Shown here piece after piece: positions 24,670 through 33,296 of a stretch of 64,000 nt of DNA. The notes beneath the pieces are model-generated. The model saw only the letters and a list, made by a program, of their open reading frames with translations, did not search any database and was not told the DNA's origin. The stretch covers positions 1,798,001 through 1,862,000 of the forward strand of contig NZ_FNTX01000002.1 in NCBI RefSeq assembly GCF_900105765.1, read 5' to 3'. Positions within the stretch are counted from its first letter, which is position 1; each line of letters begins with the position of its first letter. The DNA is from Ruania alba (GTDB lineage Bacteria > Actinomycetota > Actinomycetes > Actinomycetales > Beutenbergiaceae). The position numbers and the translations under genes were made by a program.

Positions 24670-27600
24670 CTAGTTCTCGACCGGCCGCCAGCGTGCCCCG
24701 CTGGCTCGGTGGATCGTCGAGGGATCCTGGACGTCCAGCCGGACGAGCCCCTCATCACCATGGTCGAATCTGAAGGTGCCCAGGATCCGCCACTCACCGG
24801 CGTTCTCTTGCTGGTTCACCGTGAAGGTGTCCTCTCCGCCGGCATGGTGAACGGCATAGACAGCAGCAGTCGTCGTCCGATCGTCGGCGGGGTACCAGAC
24901 CGCAACCTCGTACAGGCCCTCTTCGGGAATCCACGGTTGCCAGGTTGCGGTACTGCCGTCCTCATCGATTCGGCTATAGCGTGAGCGCTGCCCATCCACT
25001 CCGAGGAGCCCGCTGCGTGCCCAGCTGCCGGTTTCGGAGTACCCCAACGTGTTGTTCGTGATGACCACGTCCTCGACCGGCCGCCAGCGCGCCCCGCTGG
25101 CTCGGTGAATTGCCGACGGATCCTCGACCTCGAGCCGTACGAGCCCCTCATCACCCTCGTCGAACCGGAAGGTACCCAGCACCCGCCAGTCATCGGCGTT
25201 CTCTTGCTGGTTCACCGTGAAGGTGTCCTCTCCGCCGGCATGGTGAACGGCGTACACGGCAGCAGTCGTCACCTGGCCGCCGGACGGGTACCAGACGGCA
25301 ACCTCGTACAAGCCTGCTCCCGGGAGCCATGGCTGCCAGGTTGCGGTACTGCCCTCCTCACCGATTCGGCTGTAGCGCGTGTACTCCTCGTCGACGCCGC
25401 GAACACCGCTGCGTGCCCAGCTCCCGGTCTCGAAGTAGCCCACCGGCGAGTTGTTCGTGAGGACCAGTCCGGGGGAGAGCACCGACACGCTCACATTGCG
25501 CTGGGTGTTCTCGACCTGGGCAGTCAGGTCGTGCGAGGTGTAGGGCGTCACGTCGTCGGGTGCGGTGAGCGTGTAGTCGTAGCGCCCCCAGCCGCGCGGA
25601 TCCAGCTGGTACTCCTGCTCCGCCGGTTCGAGCGTCCACCCATTCGGGATCGAGATCGTCACCGGGCCCCGACGTTCCACCGGTCCGCGGTTCATCGCGT
25701 ACACCGACATGGGGATCGAGGCACCTGGCTGGACATCAGACTGCGGTACGTCCAAGGCGAGGATCTCGACCGCCTCCAGAACCTGCACATCGACCGCCGT
25801 CGCCTCGTCGCTGCCGCCATCCCAGCTCACGGTCGCGCTGATCGAACGCATTTCGGCCACCGCGTCGGCCGGAACAGCGACGTCGAACGTCCACAAGGCT
25901 GGGTCGCTGCCGATCACCGTCGGCTGGCCCCCGGTGGGGGTCACCGTCCAGCCGTCGGGCACGTGCAGCGTGGCCCCTGCGCCCTCCAGCGCATCGTCGG
26001 TTCCGTTGTAGGCCCGGATCTCGACCGACACCGTGTCACCACCGGCCACGTCCGGGTCGGAGAGCACCTCGGCGTGGGCCGTCTTCTCCGGCGGGCAGAC
26101 GCCCGTGACCGACGCAGGCAGGGAGAGCGTGACCGCCTCAGATCCGGTGTCACCGACGACGACTTCATAGGTGAAAGACGCGTCCAAGCCCGGCAGAGCG
26201 ATCGTCCACTCGTTCGGGTACACCTCGCTGGCCACCTCGGTCCACGTCTCGCCGTCGACCGTGTAGCGCAGGGTCGCCGCGTGCTCGGTATCGGAGTAGA
26301 CGTACGCGTCAGTCCGGCCGCGGTCGGGTCGCACCAGGATCATGCCCCGGACCATGCCCACCGGACTCTCGTCGTCGAAGTGGAAGCTGCCCGGACCATG
26401 GGCCTCGTACTCAGGCACGACGTGCAGCGGGCTGGACAGGTCCACATCGCGCACGATGACGGCGGTGATCCCCCGTCCGGTCACCGGAACAGTGAGCTGA
26501 CCGTCCCGCATGGCGCGTTCTTCGCGCTCCCCGTTGTCGCAGATGATGTCGACGGTGTACGTCCGCGTGGACTCCACACCACTGCGCTCCGGATCGAAAG
26601 CGATCGTGGCGACCTGGAGCTGCTCACTCTCGTTGGTGAGGCTGAGATAGAGCGAGCCGTTGCCCGTACCCGTGATCCAGTTGATCTGATGGTTGTCGAC
26701 GTCGACGATCCCGCGCGGCATGTACGGCCAGACGCCGTCCTCATCGTAGAACGTGCCCGGTGCGTGCCCGTATGTGCGGAACTTGAAGAAGACGTAGTTG
26801 TCCTCGAAGACGCCCGGGTAGGTGATCGCACCATCCGAGCGGATCAGGTGCTCGGTGAACAGGTAGTCGAGCGTGATTCCCAGGTGGGAGGGAATGTGAT
26901 GGTAGTAGACGGCGCCTGCACCAGGCGGTCCCTCCAGCGGGAACTCCGGATGCATTGTCCATGAGGTGAACTGGCGGATGTTGTAGCCGGGGTAGTTGGT
27001 GAACCGGCCGACGATGCCGTTGTGCGCCACATCGTGGATGAACTCGTCGCCGGTCTGCCACGCCAGGCGTTGCAGGAAGGCCGACCAGTGCGGAAGGTTG
27101 TACTTGCCATTCAGACGGTGGGTGCTCAACTGCTCGGTCGTCAGGCCGCAGGTGGACACGATCCAGGCCGGGACCTCCTCGACCGGGATCTCGGTCCGCG
27201 TATAGCCGTCCCAGACGCAGCGTCGACCGCCACGCTGCCAGAGATCCGTCTGGTTAGTGAGTTCCGGGTGGGTCGGTGTCGTGATCGTGGTATCCGGGAC
27301 CTCCCGCACCTGCATCTCGGTGACGAACCGTTTTGCCTCCCGGTGGGCCGCCTCCAGCAGTGACTCGTCTCCCGTCGCCTCGGCCACGAGGAGCAGTTCG
27401 GTCCAGTCCTTGGCGTAGTCGTAGATGAAGCGAACTCGGGCCACGTTGGTCGTGTACGGCCGAAAGACGACCTGGTCGGCGTACACGGCCGCATTCGTAT
27501 GAGCTTCGGCCAGGTATGCCGGGCTCCCGGTGAGCTCATGCGCGACGTACGGCACGGTCATCGGTGTCCGCCCGGAGCCAATCGCGGATCCGGCGACCGG

Positions 27601-29073
27601 GCGAGGCCGCTCCCGCACCATCCGGATGGCGAGCTCACGGACGACCGGGGAGAGCGACGCTCCCTGACGCAGCAACGGAACCAGATGGGCGGCATCTCCC
27701 GCCGGCCCACCGAGCTCCCACGGATAGTCATCGTGGCCATTGATGACGGGCGTGGACCGGTTGCCCCACGTTGTTCGTGACAGGATGTGCTCCAGCACCG
27801 GACGGGCTCGCCGGTCGTAGATGCCCTCCTCGCCGGTCAGCCGGTAGGCGCTCATGAGGACGGCGGCGTGTGAGATCACCACGGTCTGGTCATTCTCGAT
27901 GTCCACGAAGCCCTTGGCGCGCTCCCACCACCCGCTCGGCGACGGGACGAAGCTGCCCTCGGGGTCGACATGGTCAGGCTCGCGCGTGACCAGGTCGATC
28001 AGATTGAACGCGGTGTCGGTGAGCGACGTCCCGAACACGTTCTCGCGGTAGGCGCGCAGTCCGTACTCGTTCCGGGAGAGCCCGGTGTACGCGGAGTACA
28101 GGTCGGCCGGCTCGGCGCAGATGCCGAAACTCATCGTCCGGGAGCTGCCGGCCTCGAGGAACGACTGGTCGCCGAGCTGGGGCGCGAACACCACTGCCTG
28201 CACGGACTCCGGGTCGACGTCACCGTTGCGCAGGCTCATGCCATAGGGCTGGTTGTCGAAGCCAATTCTCGCGAGGTGGGAGAAGTCCTCGCTCTCGGAC
28301 GGGAGATAGACGCCCGTCGTCCAGACCTGTTCGCCGACGGTTTGCTGCACCAAGGACATCGGGGCGAACAGTTCGCTCGCGTTCAGCGATTCGGCGCCCT
28401 CGACGACGCGTGCGTGCTGGAGAAGCCCACACAGCACCTCTTCGACGTTCTCGAACCGTGCCACATCCATGGCCTGATACGCGACGATGTGATGGTCGTC
28501 GGTGCTGGCGGTGATCGTCCACTCGGCCACGGGATTGTCGCCGTCGACCTTCCATGTGACCGCAATGTCGAAGCCGAGATCCAGGCTGGTGGTCAGGCGG
28601 GCACTGGTGTCGCTGAGCAGCTCGATCTCGTCCAACGCGAGCCAGTACGGCGTCATCGACGCGTAGTAGTTGGTCTTCGATCCCCCGGAACCGACGAGTA
28701 CCACCCACTGCTCGTCGAACCGCGACTCCGGGTCGGTTGCAGGTATCCAGCCACTGTCGGTCTTGACCTCGATGTCGCGGACATAGGACTGCCCGCCGTC
28801 CCAGGTGGCCAACCGGAACGACAGCCGATGCCGGTCTCCGGTGAGAACCAGCGCCGGATCCTGCTCGATACTGAGTCCTGGCTTGTCGATCTGCCGTAGT
28901 GGTCCTGGCAGCCCTTCCGGTGCCGGCGCATTCTCCGACGCCGCTGCGATGGCGGGTGGTACTGGACCGAACATGTGCTGGATCGCCGCCAGGCCGAGCC
29001 CCGTACCGGAGAGGGCAAGCATCGATCTGCGCGAGAGGTTCCGCTCCGTCATTGAGAGGTTCCGCTCCGTCAT
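24670..29073 (-). CDS. Tat-exported multimodular polysaccharide-active enzyme with two golvesin-like domains
   Basis: 1467 residues. The N-terminus has a twin-arginine signal (LSRRSMLALSGTGLGLAAIQ). Residues about 60-370 are beta-rich, suggesting a super-sandwich. About 380-770 are helical repeats suggesting an alpha/alpha toroid, ending in a Tyr/His-rich stretch (NYPGYNIRQFTSW, VYYHHIPSHLG) that is a plausible active site, followed by beta domains. Residues about 1000-1195 hold two NEW3-like beta modules, and 1203-1335 and 1336-1467 are two near-identical golvesin C-terminal/xanthan-lyase-type domains, probably carbohydrate-binding. This layout suits a lyase or glycosidase; I cannot assign a CAZy family. 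Translation starts at ATG 29073 (GGAGG 5 bases upstream). The first 21 bases are duplicated (MTERNLSMTERNLS). It lies between the binding protein and sulfatase genes. Confidence 0.78.
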   Translation of the reverse strand: MTERNLSMTERNLSRRSMLALSGTGLGLAAIQHMFGPVPPAIAAASENAPAPEGLPGPLRQIDKPGLSIEQDPALVLTGDRHRLSFRLATWDGGQSYVRDIEVKTDSGWIPATDPESRFDEQWVVLVGSGGSKTNYYASMTPYWLALDEIELLSDTSARLTTSLDLGFDIAVTWKVDGDNPVAEWTITASTDDHHIVAYQAMDVARFENVEEVLCGLLQHARVVEGAESLNASELFAPMSLVQQTVGEQVWTTGVYLPSESEDFSHLARIGFDNQPYGMSLRNGDVDPESVQAVVFAPQLGDQSFLEAGSSRTMSFGICAEPADLYSAYTGLSRNEYGLRAYRENVFGTSLTDTAFNLIDLVTREPDHVDPEGSFVPSPSGWWERAKGFVDIENDQTVVISHAAVLMSAYRLTGEEGIYDRRARPVLEHILSRTTWGNRSTPVINGHDDYPWELGGPAGDAAHLVPLLRQGASLSPVVRELAIRMVRERPRPVAGSAIGSGRTPMTVPYVAHELTGSPAYLAEAHTNAAVYADQVVFRPYTTNVARVRFIYDYAKDWTELLLVAEATGDESLLEAAHREAKRFVTEMQVREVPDTTITTPTHPELTNQTDLWQRGGRRCVWDGYTRTEIPVEEVPAWIVSTCGLTTEQLSTHRLNGKYNLPHWSAFLQRLAWQTGDEFIHDVAHNGIVGRFTNYPGYNIRQFTSWTMHPEFPLEGPPGAGAVYYHHIPSHLGITLDYLFTEHLIRSDGAITYPGVFEDNYVFFKFRTYGHAPGTFYDEDGVWPYMPRGIVDVDNHQINWITGTGNGSLYLSLTNESEQLQVATIAFDPERSGVESTRTYTVDIICDNGEREERAMRDGQLTVPVTGRGITAVIVRDVDLSSPLHVVPEYEAHGPGSFHFDDESPVGMVRGMILVRPDRGRTDAYVYSDTEHAATLRYTVDGETWTEVASEVYPNEWTIALPGLDASFTYEVVVGDTGSEAVTLSLPASVTGVCPPEKTAHAEVLSDPDVAGGDTVSVEIRAYNGTDDALEGAGATLHVPDGWTVTPTGGQPTVIGSDPALWTFDVAVPADAVAEMRSISATVSWDGGSDEATAVDVQVLEAVEILALDVPQSDVQPGASIPMSVYAMNRGPVERRGPVTISIPNGWTLEPAEQEYQLDPRGWGRYDYTLTAPDDVTPYTSHDLTAQVENTQRNVSVSVLSPGLVLTNNSPVGYFETGSWARSGVRGVDEEYTRYSRIGEEGSTATWQPWLPGAGLYEVAVWYPSGGQVTTAAVYAVHHAGGEDTFTVNQQENADDWRVLGTFRFDEGDEGLVRLEVEDPSAIHRASGARWRPVEDVVITNNTLGYSETGSWARSGLLGVDGQRSRYSRIDEDGSTATWQPWIPEEGLYEVAVWYPADDRTTTAAVYAVHHAGGEDTFTVNQQENAGEWRILGTFRFDHGDEGLVRLDVQDPSTIHRASGARWRPVEN

Positions 29074-29160
29074 TGTTCCTCCGTTGTCTAGAGATGGTGA
29101 ATCGAGCGCGTGTGCTGCGCGCGTGGCTCGACCAAGGCGGCGTCCAGCTGACGTCGCCGG

Positions 29161-29262
29161 TCAGTGCTCCGGCTCGAAACGACAGCGTTCTCGAATGCCA
29201 GGCACGTACCGATCGTCGGGCTGGCCCGGCACGCTGACGAACTGCCCGGCCGAGACGCCCAT
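29161..29262 (-). CDS. Possible 33-residue ORF between binding-protein and enzyme genes
   Basis: The 209-base gap between the binding-protein stop (29283) and the enzyme start (29073) contains a short frame from ATG 29262 to TGA 29161 whose translation (MGVSAGQFVSVPGQ..., ending RERCRFEPEH) looks more protein-like than chance. It has no clear ribosome-binding site. It may be the 3' remnant of a deleted gene or noise. Confidence 0.2.
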   Translation of the reverse strand: MGVSAGQFVSVPGQPDDRYVPGIRERCRFEPEH

Positions 29263-29282
29263 GGTCCCGGCCGGGATTGCCG

Positions 29283-30590
29283 TCAGCGCTCCAGCAGCGG
29301 CTCGATCTCTGCTGCGGCCTCGTCCAGCGCCGCTTGCGGCTCCTTCGCATCCAGCATGACGTCGGCCACCGCCTGCCCGAGCAGCTCTCCCATCCGGGAG
29401 CCTTCGGGGTATGACTCGAAGAGCGGTCGTGCGTGCGCTGCGATCTCCCCTGCCCACTGGGTCGCCCATTCATCCTCGGTGAACTGTGAGTCCTCCAAGG
29501 CCTCCAGGAGAACTGGCGCCCGACCCGTGGCTTCGAATGCTCGGAGCACGATGTCGGGTTGTGTGGTCATCCACTCTGCGAAGTCTGTCGAGGCGGCGAC
29601 GACGGCCTCGTCGCCGGCGAGGACGGCGTGTCCGCCACCGCCCCACTGCAGCGCCTGCGGCGGACGATCGACACCAGGCTTGGTGGGTCGGGGCACCGGC
29701 GTCATGGCCTCGAGGATGGTGTCGTCCGCCTCCTGGTCGCGGATCAGGTTCGGAGCGATATCGGCATCGTCGTAGAACGCCACTCGGCCTTGTGCGAACA
29801 GCGGCCTCGTGTCGAATCGCGTCATGTTGGGCGCGAGCAGTCCCTCGTCGTAGAGACTCTTGTACCAGGTGAGCGTCTCGACGCTGGGTGCGTCACCGAG
29901 GGTCAGCGTGCCGTCCTCGGTGATCACGTCACTGCCGAAGGTCCGCATCCATGCGGCGATGTCCTTGCCTTGCTCTGCGGCGGTCATCGCGGCGTAAGGG
30001 ATCAGATCCGGGTCGAACTCCTTGAGCGCACGCAGCGCCGCTGTGAAGGCGTCGATGTCTGTCGGGAGGTCGGCGATACCCGCCTGCTGGAGCAGGTCGC
30101 GGTTACACACCATGCCGATGGCACCGGACGTCGTCGGGAAGGCGTACAGCGACCCGTCGTAGGTGACCGTGGCCAGGGCGCTCTCCTGGAAGATGCTCCG
30201 GTCGATCCGGTCGTCCAGGGGTTGGAGAGCGCCGAGCTCGGCCATTGGTGGTATCCATGCCTGACCGAGGGAGACCACCCCGACCAGGCTGCCGGAGCGG
30301 GCCTGCAGGATGTACTGGTTCAGGGCCTCGTTGAACGGGATTCCGTTCCCGTCGACGTGGACTCCTGACTCGGCCTCGTAGTCGGCCATGAGTTCTTCGT
30401 AGAACTCGCCAGAGGACTCGGCCAGTTCGTGGTTGTTGAACGTGATCTCGCTCGCCGCCGACCCGGACGGGTCGTCCGGGTCGGACGGGGAGCCGCCGGT
30501 GTCACAACCGGACAGCAGGATGGCACCTGGCCCGACGGTGAGGGCTCCGAGGGCGGAGGTCTTGAAGAGGTCGCGGCGGTTGAGTGACAT
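29283..30590 (-). CDS. ABC sugar transporter solute-binding lipoprotein (CUT1 type)
   Basis: 435 residues. The signal combines an RR motif (NRRDLFKT) with a lipobox, LLSGC, so Cys29 should be lipidated and the protein held on the outer face of the membrane. The mature part has the type-I extracellular solute-binding fold: ITFNNHELAESSGEFYEELMADYEAESGVHV, DGSLYAFPTTSGAIGMVCNRDLLQQAGI, and FAQGRVAFYDDADIAPNLI. It should capture an oligosaccharide released by the large secreted enzyme; the ligand is unknown. It lies 21 bases downstream of the second permease gene, with GGAAGG upstream of ATG 30590. Confidence 0.92.
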   Translation of the reverse strand: MSLNRRDLFKTSALGALTVGPGAILLSGCDTGGSPSDPDDPSGSAASEITFNNHELAESSGEFYEELMADYEAESGVHVDGNGIPFNEALNQYILQARSGSLVGVVSLGQAWIPPMAELGALQPLDDRIDRSIFQESALATVTYDGSLYAFPTTSGAIGMVCNRDLLQQAGIADLPTDIDAFTAALRALKEFDPDLIPYAAMTAAEQGKDIAAWMRTFGSDVITEDGTLTLGDAPSVETLTWYKSLYDEGLLAPNMTRFDTRPLFAQGRVAFYDDADIAPNLIRDQEADDTILEAMTPVPRPTKPGVDRPPQALQWGGGGHAVLAGDEAVVAASTDFAEWMTTQPDIVLRAFEATGRAPVLLEALEDSQFTEDEWATQWAGEIAAHARPLFESYPEGSRMGELLGQAVADVMLDAKEPQAALDEAAAEIEPLLER

Positions 30591-30611
30591 GTGTGTGCTG
30601 CCTTCCTTGGA

Positions 30612-31517
30612 TCAGCCTTTGACTGACCCGACGGTCAGTCCTTCGATGAAGTACCTCTGCAAGATCACAAAGGTGACGACGATGGGGGCGGAGGTGATGA
30701 GGGACGCGGCCATGAGCGCTGGCCACTCCGCCTGGAACTCGCCCATGAACTCGGTCACGAGCCCGGGTGGGAGGGTCCGCTTGTCCGGTCCGACGAGGGT
30801 GAGTGCGTAGATGAAGTCGTTCCAGCCCCGGATGAATGCGAACAGACCGGCGGCGATCATCCCCGGGATGGCGACTGGAAGAAGGATTCGGATGATCAGG
30901 GTGCGTTCGTTGGCGCCGTCGATGCGCGCGGCCTCGAGCATTTCGTCCGGGATGGTGTCGAAGTAGCCCTTGAGGACGAATGTGCACAACGGCAGCGTGA
31001 ATGTCATGAAGGACAAGATCAGTGCCCAGTACGTGTCGAGCATCCCCATGGTGTCGAACATCAGATAGATGGTGATGAGCAGCAGGGCGTTCGGGAACAT
31101 CTGCGACGTCCAGATCAGAACGGTGACGGACTTGGCCCCCCGGTACTCAAATTTGGACAGGGAGTATGCGGCGAGCGACGCCACCGCCACCGTTCCAACG
31201 GCAGTCGCCACCGAGACGAGGACGCTGTTGCCCAGGTAGACCAGCAGCTGTGGTGTCTGGAAGAAGGACTGATAGTGCTCGAGCGTCACGCTGGTCGGGA
31301 AGAACCGTGGCGGGAACTGGAACACCTCGTCGCGCGGAGTGATTGAGGTCAGCACCATCCAGTACACCGGGAACAGGGCGAAGAACACGGCTGCGATCAG
31401 CCCGATCCAGATGGCTACTCGGGCGGCAGGGGGGCCGCCGCGGCGTGGGCCGCGCGGTGCGCTGCCCTTGTCGTGGATGGCCGACTGGGTGGTCTTCTCG
31501 TGTGTGGTGGTGGTCAT
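30612..31517 (-). CDS. Carbohydrate ABC transporter permease (MalG/UgpE-like)
   Basis: 301 residues, six predicted TMs. The first follows a 35-residue basic N-terminus (VAIWIGLIAAVFFALFPVYWMVLTSI). The EAA loop that contacts the ATPase is clear: EAARIDGANERTLIIRILLPVAIPG. The C-terminus (LQRYFIEGLTVGSVKG) is diagnostic for the CUT1 MalG-type subunit. It overlaps the first permease gene by 4 bases (ATGA). No ATP-binding subunit is encoded nearby. In actinobacteria CUT1 importers commonly share a distant MsiK-type ATPase, which I infer here. Confidence 0.94.
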   Translation of the reverse strand: MTTTTHEKTTQSAIHDKGSAPRGPRRGGPPAARVAIWIGLIAAVFFALFPVYWMVLTSITPRDEVFQFPPRFFPTSVTLEHYQSFFQTPQLLVYLGNSVLVSVATAVGTVAVASLAAYSLSKFEYRGAKSVTVLIWTSQMFPNALLLITIYLMFDTMGMLDTYWALILSFMTFTLPLCTFVLKGYFDTIPDEMLEAARIDGANERTLIIRILLPVAIPGMIAAGLFAFIRGWNDFIYALTLVGPDKRTLPPGLVTEFMGEFQAEWPALMAASLITSAPIVVTFVILQRYFIEGLTVGSVKG

Positions 31518-32422
31518 CGGTTGCTCCTGTCAAACCTGGCGACGAGATAGACGGGGATCGCAAGGAGTGCCATCCAGATGATTCCGATAGCCCCGGCTCG
31601 GCCCAGATCGAAGCTCTGGAACGCCGCGCTATAGAGCTCGACGGACAGGGTGCTCGTGGCGCCCGCCGGTCCGCCGCGGGTCAGGACCCAGATCATGTCG
31701 AAATGCTGGAAGTTCCAGAGCAGCTCTAGCAGCAGCACGGTGAGGATGATTCCGCGCAGTGCGGGCAGTGTGACGGTCCACAGCCGCCGGAACGCACCGC
31801 CGCCGTCGACAGAGATGGCCTCGAGCAGGTCCTTGGGGACCGCTTGTAGTCCGGCCAGCAGCATGACCATCACCCAGGGGAACGACTGCCAGGACTTGGC
31901 CACGATGATCAGCAGCATCGACAACGTCGGTGAGGTGAGGACGTTGATGTTGGAGTCGATCAGTCCGAGCATCCGAAGCGCACCGTTCATGACTCCGTAG
32001 TTCGGATTCACGATCCACAGCCACAAGAACGAGACGACCACTCCGGGCAGGATCCACGGGAAGAGCAGGATCCCGCGAAGGGCCTTCTGGCCACGAATGC
32101 CTTGATTCAGCAGGAGCGCCAGCCCGAAGGCAAGGAGGAACGGAAGGATCGTTGCACCGACGGAGAATACGATCGTGTTCCAGGCGAGCCGGGCGAAGTC
32201 TTCGGAGAGCACCGTGAGGACGTTCTCCAGACCCACGAAGCGGGAGCCTTGCCGCACGAGGGACCGTTCGAACAAGCCAACCCACAGCGAGGCGAGCAGC
32301 GGGTAGGCGAGGATGACGGCGTAGAGCAGCATGGCAGGGGAGATCAGGATGATGGCCGTCCCCGTTCGCCCGAGCCCCCGCCTGCGTTCGGGCGTGCCGA
32401 CGTTGACCTGAGTGTTAGACAT
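31514..32422 (-). CDS. Carbohydrate ABC transporter permease (MalF/UgpA-like)
   Basis: About 302 residues from ATG 32422, which follows a GGGTGG site; an in-frame GTG lies 9 bases upstream. Six TMs, beginning GTAIILISPAMLLYAVILAYPLLASLWVGLF. The EAA loop is LLEAISVDGGGAFRRLWTVTLPALRG, and WILPGVVVSFLWLWIVNPNYGVMN is a typical UgpA-type loop. It forms the membrane channel with the downstream MalG-like subunit. Its start lies inside the end of the upstream IclR gene (8-base overlap), so regulator and transporter are cotranscribed. Confidence 0.93.
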   Translation of the reverse strand: MSNTQVNVGTPERRRGLGRTGTAIILISPAMLLYAVILAYPLLASLWVGLFERSLVRQGSRFVGLENVLTVLSEDFARLAWNTIVFSVGATILPFLLAFGLALLLNQGIRGQKALRGILLFPWILPGVVVSFLWLWIVNPNYGVMNGALRMLGLIDSNINVLTSPTLSMLLIIVAKSWQSFPWVMVMLLAGLQAVPKDLLEAISVDGGGAFRRLWTVTLPALRGIILTVLLLELLWNFQHFDMIWVLTRGGPAGATSTLSVELYSAAFQSFDLGRAGAIGIIWMALLAIPVYLVARFDRSNR

Positions 32423-33221
32423 AATGACCACCCACGGCAGCAGTGCGACCGCTGCGGCTGACGTCGAAACCGAGTCCGATGCTGATCTGGTCTGCCGCCT
32501 CGATCACGTGCCGTGCGAGCTCGACCTCATGCTCGGTCAGGTTGATCGCTGAAAGTGGTCCGGAGACCGATATCGCGGCGACGACGCTTCCCGACTGGTC
32601 GTAGATCGGCGCTGCCACGCAGGCACGCCCCAGGGCGAGCTCTTCGGTTTCGGTGGCGTAGCCGTGCGTGAGGACGTGATCGATGGTTCCGTCGAGCTCC
32701 TCGTGCGTGACCACCGTGTGGGCGGTGTAGGGAATCAGCGTCGGCATCAAGGTTCGGCGGTCAGTGGGGGACAGGCCGACAAGCAGGCACTTGCCTAAAC
32801 CGGTGGCGTGCAGCGGGTTGTGGCGCCCGGTCAGGGCGTAGGTCTTGGGCGCCCGGGGGCCCTCGAAGCTGCACAGGTAGAACAAGGCGTCGTCGTGGCG
32901 AGTTGCGACGTTTGCCGCCAGTCCGAGTGCTGCCACCAGGTTCTGTGCTGGCTGACGCGCTGCCCGGTGAACGGGATGCTGGTTGAGCGCGGCTCCGCCA
33001 AGCGTGATCAATGCAGGTCCGAGGCGATACAGCGAGCTCACACGATCACGCTCGACGAAGGACATCGATTCGAGCGTGGAGAGAAGGCGGGACGTCGTCG
33101 ACTGACCGAGTCCGGTCTGATCGGCGACGTCGGAGACGCGCATCGAAGGGCCGTCAAGGAACGTTGACAGCACCGCTGCCGCACGCTCCACGCTCTGGTT
33201 GGTGCCGGTTTCCGCACCCAT
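32415..33221 (-). CDS. IclR-family transcriptional regulator (glycan locus, first copy)
   Basis: 268 residues from ATG 33221 (AGAGGAG upstream); the longer open frame runs into the divergent promoter and is unlikely. The N-terminal winged helix is SVERAAAVLSTFLDGPSMRVSDVADQTGLGQSTTSRLLSTLES. The effector domain contains HATGLGKCLL, GYATETEELALGRACVAAPI and ISVSGPLSAINL, all IclR hallmarks. It heads the transporter-enzyme-sulfatase operon and is divergent from the enolase-aldolase-SDR genes, so it likely controls both arms in response to a sugar-acid intermediate. It is clearly similar to the second IclR at 36072-36875. Confidence 0.92.
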   Translation of the reverse strand: MGAETGTNQSVERAAAVLSTFLDGPSMRVSDVADQTGLGQSTTSRLLSTLESMSFVERDRVSSLYRLGPALITLGGAALNQHPVHRAARQPAQNLVAALGLAANVATRHDDALFYLCSFEGPRAPKTYALTGRHNPLHATGLGKCLLVGLSPTDRRTLMPTLIPYTAHTVVTHEELDGTIDHVLTHGYATETEELALGRACVAAPIYDQSGSVVAAISVSGPLSAINLTEHEVELARHVIEAADQISIGLGFDVSRSGRTAAVGGHYV

Positions 33222-33296
33222 CTCACTCCTCTGGAAGGCAAAAGCAATATGTGGAATAGTTACGCTTATGTTGGATGCTGTCAACCATAGAGCGGA
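33222..33296. promoter_or_regulatory. Divergent promoter region of the glycan locus
   Basis: The 75 bases between iclR and the enolase gene are markedly A/T-richer than their surroundings (AATATGTGGAATAGTTACGC, then TTATGTTGG) and must hold promoters for both arms. An imperfect dyad, GTTG-N8-CAAC around 33270-33286, is a candidate regulator site. I cannot define the exact operator or the -10 elements. Confidence 0.5.

Noticed and set aside
25105-26964. 619-residue plus-strand frame within the large secreted enzyme
   Set aside because: Antisense shadow; no start signal and no recognisable fold.
32423-32431. Upstream GTG as start of the MalF-like permease
   Set aside because: ATG 32422 has a better placed GGGTGG site; the extra three residues are not family-like.
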